Positions 1-11,640 of a DNA stretch of 64,000 nucleotides are shown one piece after another. A program made the translations under genes and the position numbers. How positions within the stretch are numbered: position 1 is the stretch's first letter; the number at the start of each line of letters is the position of its first letter. Origin of the DNA: Atriophallophorus winterbourni (lineage: Eukaryota > Platyhelminthes > Trematoda > Plagiorchiida > Microphallidae); assembly GCA_013407085.1 (NCBI GenBank), contig JACCGJ010010586.1, positions 1 through 64,000 of the forward strand. Direction: 5' to 3'. The notes beneath the pieces were generated by a model. It worked only from the letters and a program-made list of their open reading frames with translations, was not told the origin of the DNA and made no database searches.

Positions 1-318
1 TCTTGCTCCAACTCAAGTGCCCGTTTAGAAGGTGCACAGTTACAGTCGAGACCATGTCTACCAACAGTAGGAGATTCAAAATCGTCGGCACCATTGCGAC
101 TATTTTTAGGGACCTAACCGAACCACGCACTAAACTTGCTAAACGTTCAGGCATCATAAATGTACAATATTGACTTTAAAACACACAAAAATAAATGAAC
201 GTCACCGATTGTTCAGCAAAAAATCTTGTGAAATGGATCAAGCTTCAACGTTCCAATCCGCACAGATTCACCCTAATGATAGATCAGGTTCGTTCACCGA
301 TTCTGACGACGTAGCTGA

Positions 319-690
319 GCGTCGACCAAGTTCAATACTGCTTCGATTGCAATGAAACAAAACGAGTATTTTCTCCGGTTAAGACAAATACTGCAACAGT
401 CAAATCAAGTTGTGACGCAAATCCAATTGAAAAGATCCAAATTGACCACAGTAATTTCTCCAGTTGAGAAAATACCGTACAAATCAAAAGTCGAATTGTT
501 GCAATTCCAAGTTGAGTACTGCTTCAACGAACCAAATTGAGTACTTCCAAAAATTGTAATGCTTCGACGCACCAAGTTGAGTACTGTATTTTCTCCAATT
601 GAGATAAATACGGTACAAATCGAATTCCAAAATTGAATACTGCTTCGACGAACCAAAGTTGAGTACTGCTTCAACGAACCAAGTTGAGTA
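319..690. repeat. Degenerate tandem array built on CAAGTTGAGTACTG
   Basis: Short units such as CAAGTTGAGTACTGCTTC and ACGAACCAAATTGAGTACT recur many times. They alternate with a second block, TTTCTCCAATTGAGATAAAT followed by ACGGTACAAATC, which occurs near 369, 453 and 589. The spacing is irregular, so this looks like a decayed higher-order tandem or satellite array. Small open frames across it are by-products of the repeat. Confidence 0.65.
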
Positions 691-719
691 CTGTAACGTC
701 TGTGACGTGAGTAACGCGT

Positions 720-1990
720 ATTCCACCCGTTTCTTAGTTCGACAAATTCAAAACCACAATTCGGATGTTATACGGTACTGTAATTAGCAACAATTACAAC
801 AACACTAATTATACAAACCTCAACTGTATAGGAACGTACAGCAAACAGTGGAGTCAAAATACTCCAGAATCAATTATATCAATGCAAACAAGTTCAATGA
901 CGACCTGAGATATAAATAGAATGAAAGGAGTTACCAAAATTGCCGTCCAAAATGTCTATCAAAGACAAGACACCCAAAAGTGGTGTCAAAATACAAGCCA
1001 AATACAAGTGCCCAAAATGGCAATCAAATTCAACAACAATGACCGACAATGGCTTCAACAATGAATTAAAACAAAAGCTTCACCAAATATGTGAACAGAA
1101 GATTTCCAATAAAATAATTACAAAAAGAAATGTTTTATATCAAAATACTGTAGGAAAATAAAACACAAGCAAAATCTATTCACAAAATTCAAGTTTTGTA
1201 ACTAAGTTCAAAATAAAAGGAATGGTTGAAGGGGTAAAGAAGAATTTCACAACTACTTGAACCTTCCATCTATTTTCATCGAGGTAGTTAATAAATCGAA
1301 AATAAGCCTCCGTTATAAAAGAAAGGTTATTCGAGAATCCTGTGAATGTAAAAGAACGGCTAAATGCCAACTTTTAAATAAAGTAAAGCATAAATCCAAC
1401 AAAAAGCGAACGTCAAACTAGCCAAACTACGACGCCAACATTTATGGCAAGAAGACTGCTTCGAAGCCGTCTCTGAAGCAAATGAGTATAAAAGGTGTTT
1501 CACATGGTTTCACTTGCGTTGTTCCGAGTTATTAACGTCAGAATTAAAATAGCATCGACATCGTACAAATGTACCGTTGTTTTGAGTACACTGTTTCAAA
1601 AAACCGATTATCCGCTCTATGCTTAATTTTCTCGATCGGCAGAAAGTGATAATATCGTTACTGGAAGCACGCGTGAAACTATTCGAAACGAAGTTCACGA
1701 CGTGTTTAATACCACATCATTCTTCTAAGGACAATATCCGCATCAAGATTGCCACCAAGCTTGGCTATTCTGAACTGATTACTGCGTCACCTCGTGTGCC
1801 TATTGATCCTCATATCTTGAAGCCAAAATGAGTCCCATCGATGTATGCAACACGTCCTCCGGCTAATTAAAAAAAACTTTATGTAGAATTCTCAGGATGG
1901 AAGAATGACAGTAATCTGCACATGTGTTCCAGAATCCAAATTGTCGTGTTTCAAAAACATCTATCTTAAATTTTTTCGCAATGGGAACAA
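720..1990. other. AT-rich stretch, no recognised gene
   Basis: No conserved protein or RNA family is recognisable. A 60-codon open segment at 1619-1831 on the plus strand contains RQKVIISLLEARVKLFETKF, which could form a helix. It has no recognisable domain and no clear splice context. I treat the stretch as non-coding or unrecognised repeat. Confidence 0.4.
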
Positions 1991-1999
1991 ATTTGCCGT

Positions 2000-2590
2000 A
2001 CCCTCCAAGTTACCTCGGAAGCCGATAGCGTAGGGCGGTTGTCCAGGCCTCCGAATTCGCCTCACATGGATGAACCCAGACTACTCCGTGTCACAATAAA
2101 GTCCCTTGAAGCAGCTGAACCGGTGCTGCTCTCCATGTATGCACTTATCGAATCCCTTAGCCCACTTCGCATCTTCGCGGACTACCACGGGCAGCACGGC
2201 AAGCCATGAAATAACCCTCTTTTGACTGAAAGCATTACAGTGACGAACGTACACAGCATCTTCAATATTTCCGACGCTGACGAATGCAAGAACAACATTC
2301 ACGTCAGTGAGCAATGGCAATCTAACATTACGGCACACTCAAAACGGCAGTGCCCCCATTGAATTACCGAGATAACATTTCAGTCTGAACTTATGGTTAC
2401 CTTGACGTTCGACTGATTGTAAGGGAAGCGATGAAAAGCTAGTTCAGAAGTTTCCCTCCGATCGCCTATCGATATCAATCAGATTAGATCTGAACCCAAA
2501 ATAACCGACTTAACACCCGAGGTCGATCAGCCGGAATTATAAGAAGCAGCCGCCTCAAAAATCATACCACAGCCGATCCCTTCCAAATCG
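2000..2590 (+). pseudogene. Possible ORF1 or linker remnant of a CR1-like element
   Basis: One plus-strand frame stays mostly open, with several stops, from about 2007. It reads segments such as RVTIKSLEAAEPVLLSMYAL and TNVHSIFNISDADECKNNIH. It ends directly before the reverse transcriptase that starts near 2610. The position suggests the upstream part of the same retroelement. The segment matches no domain I recognise, so the assignment rests on position only. Confidence 0.25.
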
Positions 2591-2609
2591 GATTCCTAGA
2601 TGTTACACC

Positions 2610-3855
2610 TCAAGACACCCAGTAATTTCTAAAGTGCTAGAGAGTTTAGTAGCGGAAAAGATCACCCATCACCTCGAAAACAATAGACTGTTTGCGACTG
2701 AACAGCACGGATTTAAGAAACATCACTCATGTCTATCTAACCTCTTGCTCACCTTAAACGACTATACTGAGTGTGCGGACAATGATTACTCCATCCACGC
2801 ATGCTTTTTAGACATGTCAAATGCTTTCGACCGTGTCAATCATAGTATTTTAATCCAGAAACTTGAATTGCACGGGATAACAGGAAAACTTCTTGCTTGG
2901 CTAGAAAACTATTTACGCGACAGGAGTGCCCAAATTACGAGCGGAGTGCCACAGGGTTCGGTCCTCGGACCGATTTTGATTTTGATCTACACAAACGACA
3001 TTCCCGAGCGTGTTAAATGCAAGATCACGTTATTTGCAGACGATATGAAGCTTTGTAGAAGCATAAGTACAATTTACGACTGTGAAACTTTGCAGAAAGA
3101 TCTAAACACATTGCACGATTGGTCTCTGAGAAACAAACTACACTTCAACTTCCAAAAGTTCAAGGTGTTAAACATTGGACAGACTGTGAATTACAACTAC
3201 ACTCTTGGGTCCCACTAACTCGTCTGGACAACTGAAGAGAAGGATTTGGGTGTTTGGACCAGTTCAAGTCTGAAGACTTCACTGCAGTGCAAAGCGGCTT
3301 ACAAAATGGCGTCACAAGTATTGGCGTTATTAAGACGAATTTTCGGCAGATTCTCCAATCAGTCCGTACCCCGTATCATGAACACCTATCTGAGACCAGC
3401 GATGGAGTACACTGTTCAGGCTTGGTCACCCTGGGTTCAGAAAGACCTCAATCTTCTACAGCGTATTTACCACCGAACCACAAAGCTTGTACCCGAACTA
3501 GCTGCTAAACCATATAAAGAACGTTTGAGAAGTCTTAATTTTTTCGACTTTCGCTGTCTTTGACTAAGAGGTGAACTCATACTGATGTACAATATTATGC
3601 ACGTCCCTAACCATCCCTTGTCCAAACTTTTCACACGCTCGCCACCCCGTGCCAGTCGGAAACATGAACTTACAGTGGTTATTCCCACTTTCAAGACTGA
3701 ACTGTCGAAGATATTCATATGCTGTACGTATAAGTTTCACATGAAACACCCTCCCATCCACTGTTACACAATCAGCCAACCTGGACAGTTTTAAAGCTAA
3801 TTTGGACAAATACTTGAGAGACAACCCAAATTTTGATACGATTTACACTACATGA
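2610..3855 (+). pseudogene. CR1-like non-LTR reverse transcriptase, broken copy 1
   Basis: This encodes most of a reverse transcriptase that would copy retroelement RNA at a nicked chromosomal target. In order it shows the N-terminal LESLVAEKITHHLENN block, the catalytic-D motif LDMSNAFDRVNHSIL, the SGVPQGSVLGP turn, the catalytic FADDMK box, and the thumb and C-terminal segment TYLRPAMEYTVQAWSPW. The frame is constant but stopped at 3216 and 3561. A frameshift near 3770 precedes the final SFKANLDKYLRDNP segment. The endonuclease half is missing, so the copy is 5'-truncated and dead. CR1 assignment is by motif style. Confidence 0.85.
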
Positions 3856-3944
3856 GTTTTCCTGCTCTTCTTCTTTTTTATTGTATATACCACATAAATC
3901 CATCCTATGGTTATTGTTAGGCTAAATGCAATTCAGACCATTAC

Positions 3945-3974
3945 AACTTTGAATCACTTTGAATCACTTTGAAA
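3945..3974 (+). repeat. Short direct repeats (GAATCACTTT) at element 3' end
   Basis: The sequence ACTTTGAATCACTTTGAATC repeats a 10-bp unit about 2.5 times, 90 bp after the end of CR1-like copy 1. CR1-group elements usually end in a few copies of a short repeat instead of poly(A), so this is probably the 3' terminus of copy 1. Confidence 0.5.
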
Positions 3975-6670
3975 CTCCTCTGCTATAAGAACACACGAGG
4001 ATTTAGGAACTTATTCTCCGAATTACAACTGATCCATTCGACAAAACATTCGATCTCATTGCCATCACAGAAACCTGGTTGGTGCCAACCAACTGAACTG
4101 ATGCTTCCAAACAAGCTGTCATTCCGCATTGATCATCAGACTAGGGGTAGTTGTGTCTTATTGTATTACAATTAAGCACTACGCTGTGGAGCGATCCAAG
4201 ACCCAGATCTATCTGTTTCTGACACTTGCTTTCTGACACTGTAGATTTTCCTTGCAGCGCGACGATGTGGATATTGTTGGGTGTGATCTATCGCCCTACA
4301 AATGTGGAATCCAGTACAGACCCTTCTTTGCTAGCTGCCGCCTGACTCGGAATTTCTCAACACTTCACACATGTCCACGTAATGGGGGACTTCAAATCTC
4401 CGGGTGTAAAATCAAGCATCGCCGACGGGACTTATCAGAATTTATTGTTAATCATCTGCTGTACAGCCATATCAAGAAACCGACACGATTCTACGGCCCC
4501 TACGTCCTGTCCACTCTCGATCTTATACTCAACAACGAAGAACTGATGGACGAAAAATTGTCGATCGAACCACCACTGGGTCATGCTGATCATGCCGTGC
4601 TGATATTTGACTGTCTCTGCTACTCTCATTATGTGTGAATACCGGAGGATTACGAACTACACGCTAATGCGTTAGCTTGTTGCCGCGATCACGTGGAACT
4701 TGTTACATAGTGCGCAACTTGATACTGATCGGAGAATTTTGTTACAAGATGGCACCCATTACTTAACTTATCATCGACAATGAAGGCAATAACAACAAAA
4801 CGCGACCGACTGACAATTAGAAGCAGAACCAGGAAAATTATTGTACTACCGAACCTTTAATGGCATACTTTCTATCGATGCCTCACCTCGGAGAACACGG
4901 AATACTAGAGATTATTGCAAAACCCATGTACATCTCTCAAACGTAATGATCAATTCATTTATCAACACCAGCTAACCTTGAGACTTCCAGACAACCCTAA
5001 GCAGCTATATAAGTAGATCAACGCTATAAGAAAAGTGAAAACAGGCATCCCTTCGTTCGAGACACACTGATGTCTATCCACATTACCTGAAAAAGTCGTC
5101 AGCTTTTTGAGCTCGCAGTACGCTAACATCTTTCCTGCTGCCCCACAGCCCGTAGTCATAATAGCGCTATTGACTCCTGTGTCGACTTCGAGCTCAATAA
5201 TCTTTAGGCACGACACCGTCTACCACAAATTGATCCACATGCGGCAGTATAGCTCCCCTGAGATAGATCAAATACACAAAAAAGCCTGGAATGCTGTCGC
5301 AACATATAACTACAACGATCTAGCGATATATTTCCATCGTTCATTCGACTCAACCGATGTCCACAAACTTGGAAACAAGGTATGATCTCTCCGGTATTTA
5401 AAAGAGGTGACAGCACCTTATCAGCTAATTACCGTCCGGTGACCTTGCTGCATGTGATCTCAATGATCATGGAAAGTTTTATAGCTGACACCATCACACA
5501 CCACCTTGAAGAAAATCACATTCTTGCTTATTAACAGCATGGTTTCCGGTCAGGGCACATATGCCTATCCAAAGTCCTGTTGGCCAACGATAATTGGACA
5601 AGAGACGTGAACTGCGGAGTTGCAGTGGACGTGGAATACCTGGATTTTTCGAAAGCCTTCGATAGAGTTGATCACCATATTCTCATTCAAAAGCTACGCT
5701 ACTACGGAATCGACGACCCCTTGTTGATGTGGATCTACCCATTTTTGCAAGATCACACCTCGTGTGTGAGCCGGAGCCGCCTATTATAACTTTTTCCCGG
5801 TGACCAGCGGAGTTTCGCAAGGATCTGTACTCGGACTAACTTTCTTTTTTATATTCGTCAATGTATCAGCATGAATTATCAGGCTCATTTTTAACCTTCG
5901 CGGATGACCTCAAGGTTTGGCATCGTATAACTAGCTTCGAAGTTTATCAACTTATGCAACGTAACCTCGACCGCCTCTACCAGTTAGAACACAATTTGCC
6001 GTTCAACTCAACAAAATACCGCATTCTGACCATTCGACACTGTTCGTTACCCTTATCAATTGGGTGACGAACGTTTGCACCATGTGGACCAGGTAAGCGA
6101 CCTCGGCGTCATCACACAGCATGACTTGGGCTCTTGCCGCAATTGTACCAAAGCTACAATAACCGCGAATCACAGTGTACGTCTTCTGTGGCGACTTTTC
6201 CGACGTTTGGACCGACGACACTTCCCGCAGATACTGTCCGATTACATCGGCGCCCCGCTAAAATATGCAGCCGGGGCGTGGCATCCGTGGCTCCAACAAG
6301 ACATCTACGCCATCGAACTGCCAACGGCGAGCAACAAGGTTTATCAACGGTTTTTAAAACGTCCTACGAAAAACGGCTGCAGTATAGCGGCCTATTCTGA
6401 ATCCGCTACCGACTCCTCCGCGGAGATTTGCTTTTGACCTTTAGCATTCTCACAGAGAATCAGCACTCTTGCAATTCTCTGATGCCTCTATACAATCGAC
6501 ATAATCATCGTGGGCAAAATCTCAAGATTGCTCATCAGAACAGCCGAGTGAACTGTTGAAGGTATTTCATACCCCCTTCGCAAAACCGCGTCTGGGAAGC
6601 TCCCCATTGGAGTTGGTAGGTGCAGAGTCACTGTCCTCGTTTAAGCAATGCCTAGACAAACACCTATGAC
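3975..6670 (+). pseudogene. CR1-like non-LTR endonuclease-reverse transcriptase, broken copy 2
   Basis: This is a longer but heavily decayed copy. Endonuclease (EEP fold) remnants include the segment around 4440-4620 with YVLSTLDLILNNEE and PPLGHADHAVLIFD, the latter carrying the terminal catalytic SDH-type motif as ADH. The reverse transcriptase continues with ANYRPVTLLHVISMIMESF near 5430, LDFSKAFDRVDHHILI near 5643, SGVSQGSVLG near 5810 and FADDLKVWH near 5897. The C-terminal tail ends with SSFKQCLDKHL near 6668. Frame changes and stops are frequent, including a TAA at 5532 and frame shifts near 5790 and 6060. The element is non-functional. Confidence 0.8.
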
Positions 6671-7149
6671 AGTCAACTTCCAAGTGACTTGCGTTAATCT
6701 TTCGCCAGTCCAATGAATCACACTATACTTACATTCTACTCATATAGCCATAACCGACTAACACTTTTTTTCAGTCTTTTCTCCCCAGCTTACAAAGATC
6801 AATGTTGCTCACGCCTAAGCAAACGTCCGCAAGTTCGTCATGGACTGGATGACGTGGTGGGAATGTGTCTTGGGCTGACACTTCTTCTTATGAAAAGCCA
6901 CAAATGTCCAATAAAGGTGCATGCTATACGCGAAAATGGCCCGCTATAAGGCTTTTTGCCTCCCTTTTCTCTTATCATGTATGCGTATTAGCACGCTTTG
7001 TGCGACCTCCTGTACACACGACCCAGTGGTTTCTTACAAGCTATCAGCTTTTATTAAAACAATAAAACTATTGACTATTGGCATAGAGTGCCCGAGAAGT
7101 ATGTTCAAAGCATAGTATTACCAAGCCTCGGGCAGTTTTAGAACCTACG
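6671..7149. other. Element 3' UTR and unassigned sequence
   Basis: No gene is recognised. The first about 110 bp resemble the 3' untranslated part of the preceding CR1-like element, with a T-rich stretch around 6765-6785. The rest contains only short open frames without domain similarity. Confidence 0.35.
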
Positions 7150-7410
7150 GACAGTTGCTATCCTCGTTTGATATCTCTAGTATGGCGCGGCAGGTCTGCC
7201 CTATTTCGCCTTTCCTGTCTAACATCGCGATAGAAAAAAAGACGATGTTCAAAGGAAAGTTTAAGTTGGTCTAGGAGGCGGCGGAATCAAACTTTCACCA
7301 GCTGATTTGACTACCGTTCTAGAATATGCAGATGAAATGTATTCGTGTGACTAATGGTTTGAAAACTCACACGATATGGCTGCAAATCGGATTCAGTGGC
7401 TCTAACGTAG
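7150..7410 (+). pseudogene. Reverse transcriptase fragment, RTE-like
   Basis: Two frames carry the pieces RQVCPISPFLSNIAIE, equivalent to the VRQGCPISPFLFNF block of RTE-like elements, and then LEYADEMYS, the degenerate catalytic YADD box with the second D lost. The intervening sequence is frameshifted. The fragment is short and isolated between two CR1-like copies. Confidence 0.55.
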
Positions 7411-7589
7411 TGTATCATGTGTCTTAAATTCTATGCAATATCATTGTACTATATTTGCTGCAAAAAAATAAAAAAGGTCAAAATTGCATGCAACGAAACA
7501 ACAAACAAGATGCTTTTTATTCATTTGAATATTCTGCTAGCCCTGATTTTTTTACGTGGTCACTTATCTACATTTTCTGCTTCATGTTG

Positions 7590-8523
7590 CTTGGACCTTT
7601 GTCTGCCTCAGGATCTGTGCTTGGAGGAAGCACTGATACTCAGTGGAGTGCCTCAAGGTTCGGTGCTTATTCCATTACTCTTTCTTATTTTTATAAACGA
7701 CCTGGCAGCCTGCTTGAGTTCACGTTGCTTCCTGTTTGTTGATGATGTTAAGGTCCTAGGAACCGACAGTAGGGATACGCTTATCTCTGTTTTAGAAAGT
7801 CATCGAGTGGACAAAACATTGGACATGCCACTAAACTTGGGAAAGAGCTGCGTTCTGACGACTTATTTAGCGACAACCCAACTAGAAGTCGGCGAAGGAA
7901 CTATCATAATAGCTGCTGCTCAGAAAGGAAAGGATCTCAGTATTACTATAACAGAAGATTTTAAGTGGGCTACTCAATGTGCCGAAGCTGCACACAAGGC
8001 TTGCAGAGAATTGTTTAGACTGCGCTCAGCGTTGTTTTGCCGAAAACCTTCAATCTTCATACCCTTATACAAAGTAGTCGTGCGGCCTCACTTGAAATAC
8101 TACGTTCAATCCTGCACACCGTACTTAAAAAAGATAGCAGGTCTCGAAAGAGTCCAGCGACCAGGATGGTTGAGGGTCGGACAGAAAAACCTATGAAGCA
8201 AGACTCAAGGACCTCGATCTGTTCTCACTAAAGAGACGCAGGCTGAGAGGCGACCTCATAGAAGTCTTCAAGATTCTAAAGGGTCTTGCGGATGATAATA
8301 TTACTGAAATCCTTAAACTTGCCCCTAAATCAGCCACAAGGGGTAATTCTATGAAACTTCTTAAGAGTAGGCCCAGGTTGCTGGCACGTGAGCACTTTTT
8401 CAGCAACCGTGTGGTCAATTTATGGAACAAGCTCCCAGATTGTATAGTAAACCTCCCAAATGTGTTGAGCTTTAAAATGGAAATAGACGCTAAATGGCCT
8501 ACCATATTTCCGCACATTGTCTA
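7590..8523 (+). pseudogene. CR1-like reverse transcriptase, broken copy 3 (C-terminal half)
   Basis: The open frame from about 7620 reads LILSGVPQGSVLIPLLFLIF and then the catalytic box as FVDDVKVLG, with V replacing the usual A. The thumb region KACRELFRLRSALF and the segment VVVRPHLKYYVQSCTPYL follow. After a frameshift near 8170-8190 a second frame continues to the stop at 8521-8523 through SLKRRRLRGDLIEVFKIL and FFSNRVVNLWNKLPD, the typical CR1 C-terminal end. Everything upstream of the SGVPQGS motif is missing, so this is a 5'-truncated insertion. Confidence 0.8.
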
Positions 8524-8565
8524 ATAAAAAACTTAGAAACAAAAAAACGTATTGTTATATTTTTA

Positions 8566-8646
8566 TCTCATACCTGACAGCATCTTAGCCCACATGCAGT
8601 TTATGACTGTGCTTCACTTTGCCTCGACTAGGCTTGTGATTTCATA
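8566..8646 (-). repeat. Dispersed SINE-like repeat, partial copy
   Basis: On the minus strand this matches the 5' part of the roughly 220-bp dispersed family seen around 10.5, 30, 33.9 and 41 kb: ATGAAATCACAAGCC, then GGCAAAGTG and GGGCTAAGATGCTGTCAGG. Confidence 0.7.
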
Positions 8647-8716
8647 AATCATACATTGTTCACTCATATTATTGCATTGTTTCCTGAATAGATGGCCTCT
8701 CACCGTGCTGGTGCAG

Positions 8717-8880
8717 AGAACGCCTACCTTACTTTCCAGATATCCGGAAACAAAAACGTGTGAAACGTACGAAATGTATACTCAATATCGAAGTGCCGGG
8801 TGCTCAACCGTATACCGTCGAAGGCGTGATTGGCTTTTAGCCACCTTCAGCCCTGTGCAACTTGAACTTCATCATATTTA
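8717..8880 (+). repeat. Unclassified repeat shared with 54800-54965 (inverted)
   Basis: Segments TACCTTACTTTCCAGATATC, CGTGTGAAACGTACGAA and CCCTGTGCAACTT occur here in order. They recur in the same order on the minus strand at 54800-54965. No coding motif is visible. Confidence 0.6.
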
Positions 8881-9106
8881 TGCTGATGACATTGAACTTT
8901 TTTAATGACCTCTTTAAATACAACAAGGCTGAGACTGCATGGCATTTGAAGTGCAAACGAGTGGCATGTGCTTTTTACCTAACAAGTGTAAACAATTGTC
9001 CAGGACTTGAGCGCCTCTTTTTTATATATATAAAGTTAATTTTCGTCAACAAAGTATTGATCGCTCGAAGCCTTCACACAAGACGTCAAAGTAGTCTCTC
9101 GGTCTT

Positions 9107-10195
9107 TTGGCCAAGCTCCAAGTCAACGCAGCCGATCAAATAAAATTTGTTATGGTCCAGATAAACGGTCAATCTGTTCAAGTGCAGTTAGACACTGCAT
9201 CTGACATTACAATCATTTCCCGTAAACTCTCGCTGAAACTTGCTTCCCTAGAACTCAAACCTACGACACGGAGCGTCACAGTGACTGTGTTGTTTCCGTT
9301 CAACTGTCTGGACAGCTGCAATATCAAATCTCATTTGATACCCCAACGGTCGTAGACACGTGTTACGTGTCTAATTCACAACTCAACCGGTTAGGCATCG
9401 ATTGGTTGGATCTTCTCGATTTGGCTCGCCTTCCAATCAGTGAAATTGGCAATCAGGTACAACCAACCGCAACACTCAAGAAAAAGCGAAACGAGATAGT
9501 GCTTGAACATGCGACTGTGTTTACAAACGAAATAGAAAAATGTAACAAGACGCAAGCTATTCTCCATCTCAAAAAGATATCAAAAAGAACCAATCGACCT
9601 GTGCGGTACGCATCCCTACCATAAGTCGAAGGTGTATTTGAAAGACTACAAGATCAAGGTGTTTTGGTGCCAGTTGCATACTCTGTCTGGGGATCACCCA
9701 TTGTTGTCTTTAAAAAACCGAATGGATCCATCTGAATCTTTGCCGAATTTTCAACTGGTTTGAATGTGGCTTTGGAAAGCCTCAATTATCCATTGTCTGA
9801 CGCAGATGATTTGTTAGCAATGCTCAATGGTGGATCGTACTTCGCAAAGCTCGACCTAGTATACTCCTATCTGCATGTCAAATTTGCACATGATTCACGA
9901 GAACTGCTAACGATTAATTAATTAATCAATTCAAAAGGATTATTCCATTATCAGCGTCTCCCGTTTGGTGTAAAGACCGCTCCGACAGTTTCCCAGCAAT
10001 TGATAGACATCATTATGTCTTGCATTCTAGGTGTGGCCGCCTATCTTTACGATCTACCCATTGTCGGTACCTCCGAATAAGAACTCGTTGGTCGCATCAA
10101 CCAGACGTTGCCGGAGATCGCTGAAAGTGTTTTACGGGATAAGTCTACTATTTTATGGACGTTAGACGTGACCGCTAAGTCCACGGAATGTACAA
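9107..10195 (+). pseudogene. Ty3/gypsy-type pol fragment (protease + reverse transcriptase)
   Basis: The protease remnant reads VQINGQSVQVQLDTASDITI, where the active-site DTG has become DTA. After a frameshift near 9360 the reverse transcriptase follows with stops. It includes LNYPLSDADDLLAMLNGGSY, FAKLDLVYSYLHVKF, the LPFGVKTAPTVSQQ motif, and YLYDLPIVG where YxDD is expected. Stops lie near 9622, 9734, 9918 and 10077. No LTR is recognisable around it. It is a different Ty3 lineage from the two LTR-bearing elements farther right. Confidence 0.75.
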
Positions 10196-10416
10196 TTTTT
10201 GGAAGTGTTTGACAATTGGTGCCTTAGGATAATCTTTGACGGCCTATTTCCTGACGGGGTATCAAACGCTGCCGTTCAAAATACCTCCGCTCGTTGTTCA
10301 CACACAACGGCAAGACATATAGTTTGGTCAAGTCCTCCTCGCTTCCGAAACGCATTCTCGACCATGAGCCTGCCGGTACTTGGTGTCGACAAGGCATTCA
10401 AGTGAAATAGCTATGT

Positions 10417-10462
10417 ATGTATTAATTTATGTATGTATGTATGTATGTATGCATGTATGTAT
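10417..10462 (+). repeat. (ATGT)n microsatellite
   Basis: A run of TATG units directly abuts the 5' end of a SINE-like copy. Most other copies of that family also start after a short GTATGTATG run, so the microsatellite may be seeded by the element. Confidence 0.85.
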
Positions 10463-10957
10463 GAAATCACAAGCCTGATCCAGAGAAAGTACCGCAGAGT
10501 CAAAGACTGCATGTGGGCTAAGATACTGTCAGGTTGCCCAGGCTTAGACAGATATGGGAAAGGAGAATACCAATTGCGTATGATGATGATGTACGTATGA
10601 AATCACAACCCTGATCCAGGCAAAGTGCCGCGCAGTCAAAGACTGCATGTGGGCTAAGATACTGTCAGGTTGCCCGGGCTTAGACAGATATGGGAAAGGC
10701 GAATACCAATTGCGTATGATGATGTACGTATGAAATCACAACCCTGATCCAGGCAAAGTGCCGCGCAGTCAAAGACTGCATGTGGGCTAAGATACTGTCA
10801 GGTTGCCCAGGCCTAGACAAATGAGAAAGAAAGTACAAATGGAAATGGTAGTGAGACTCCAGCGTGTTTCACCATGCAGCGCACTACCGGTGGCCAATGA
10901 ATTTAGCACGGTGTTAGCCACACAGCACAGAAGTACTGCACAATTGCACATCCGTGC
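10461..10957 (+). repeat. SINE-like repeat, tandem 5' halves plus one full copy
   Basis: Three starts of ATGAAATCACAA occur at 10461, 10597 and 10730. The first two units are about 136 and 133 bp long and contain only the 5' half of the family. The third runs on through GAGACTCCAGCGTGTTTC, GCCAATGAATTTAGCACGG and CAATTGCACATCCGTGC to 10957. A hairpin-forming stretch CTGTCAGG with partner CCTAGACAG is conserved. No convincing Pol III A and B boxes were found. Confidence 0.8.
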
Positions 10958-10988
10958 AAAATTGCAGTGACACGACCGTGTATTCACA

Positions 10989-11250
10989 TGCGGCTCACTA
11001 ACGGCGGCAAATCACGCTGTTAGCTGCTATCTGTATGTATGAAATCACTAGTCTGATCCAGGCAAAGTGTTGCGCGTTCAAAGACTCCATGTGGGCTGAG
11101 ATACTGTCGGGTATCCCAGGCCTGAACAGATGTAAGAAATAAAAATGGAAGAGAGACTCGAACGTGTTTCCGCATGCTGCTTAGTGACAAATCAACATAG
11201 CACGGTGCAGTGTAAAAGAACTGCACCATTGTCATATCTGAAGGCGTGGT
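10989..11250 (+). repeat. SINE-like repeat, partial plus full copy
   Basis: A partial internal piece (GCGGCTCACTAACGG, about 10989-11030) is followed by a full copy starting at 11039 with ATGAAATCACTAGTC and ending near 11250. The latter is more diverged than its neighbours. Confidence 0.7.
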
Positions 11251-11433
11251 TGTCAACTGTAAAGGAGGATCTAAATGCCGTACAGTTTACGGTGTTCACA
11301 GGTGGGAACGCAACTGGATAACAATGTGAAACGATCTCACCTAAGAGCTACGATCGTGGGCTGGCGTGATTCGTGGTATCAATGCAGCTTGCTAATTTAA
11401 CCGTGGAGCCAGCCGCACAAAAGTAAAGTAAGC

Positions 11434-11640
11434 ATTTTGTTGGAGTGTTCTTAATCTTGAATGATGTCAAATGGAATAGCGAGGAACGCTTGCTATGATG
11501 CGTGCCAACGAAAGCTGCAAAAAAGCTGTCGTAATAACGTCGATGTACTCGTTCACGAAACTTGATTGAATGAATGTTCCATTCGAGTTGTCAGCATCAC
11601 ATCCCAGTTTGCTTATGCGTACACCTCTATAGATTCGATC
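11434..11640 (+). pseudogene. RTE-like element 3' end fragment
   Basis: The segment containing CTCGTTCACGAAACTTG and ATGTTCCATTCGAG matches, in the same order, the 3' end of the minus-strand RTE-like element at 31560-31800. The piece is thus a 5'-truncated remnant of that family. No complete protein motif remains. Confidence 0.6.
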
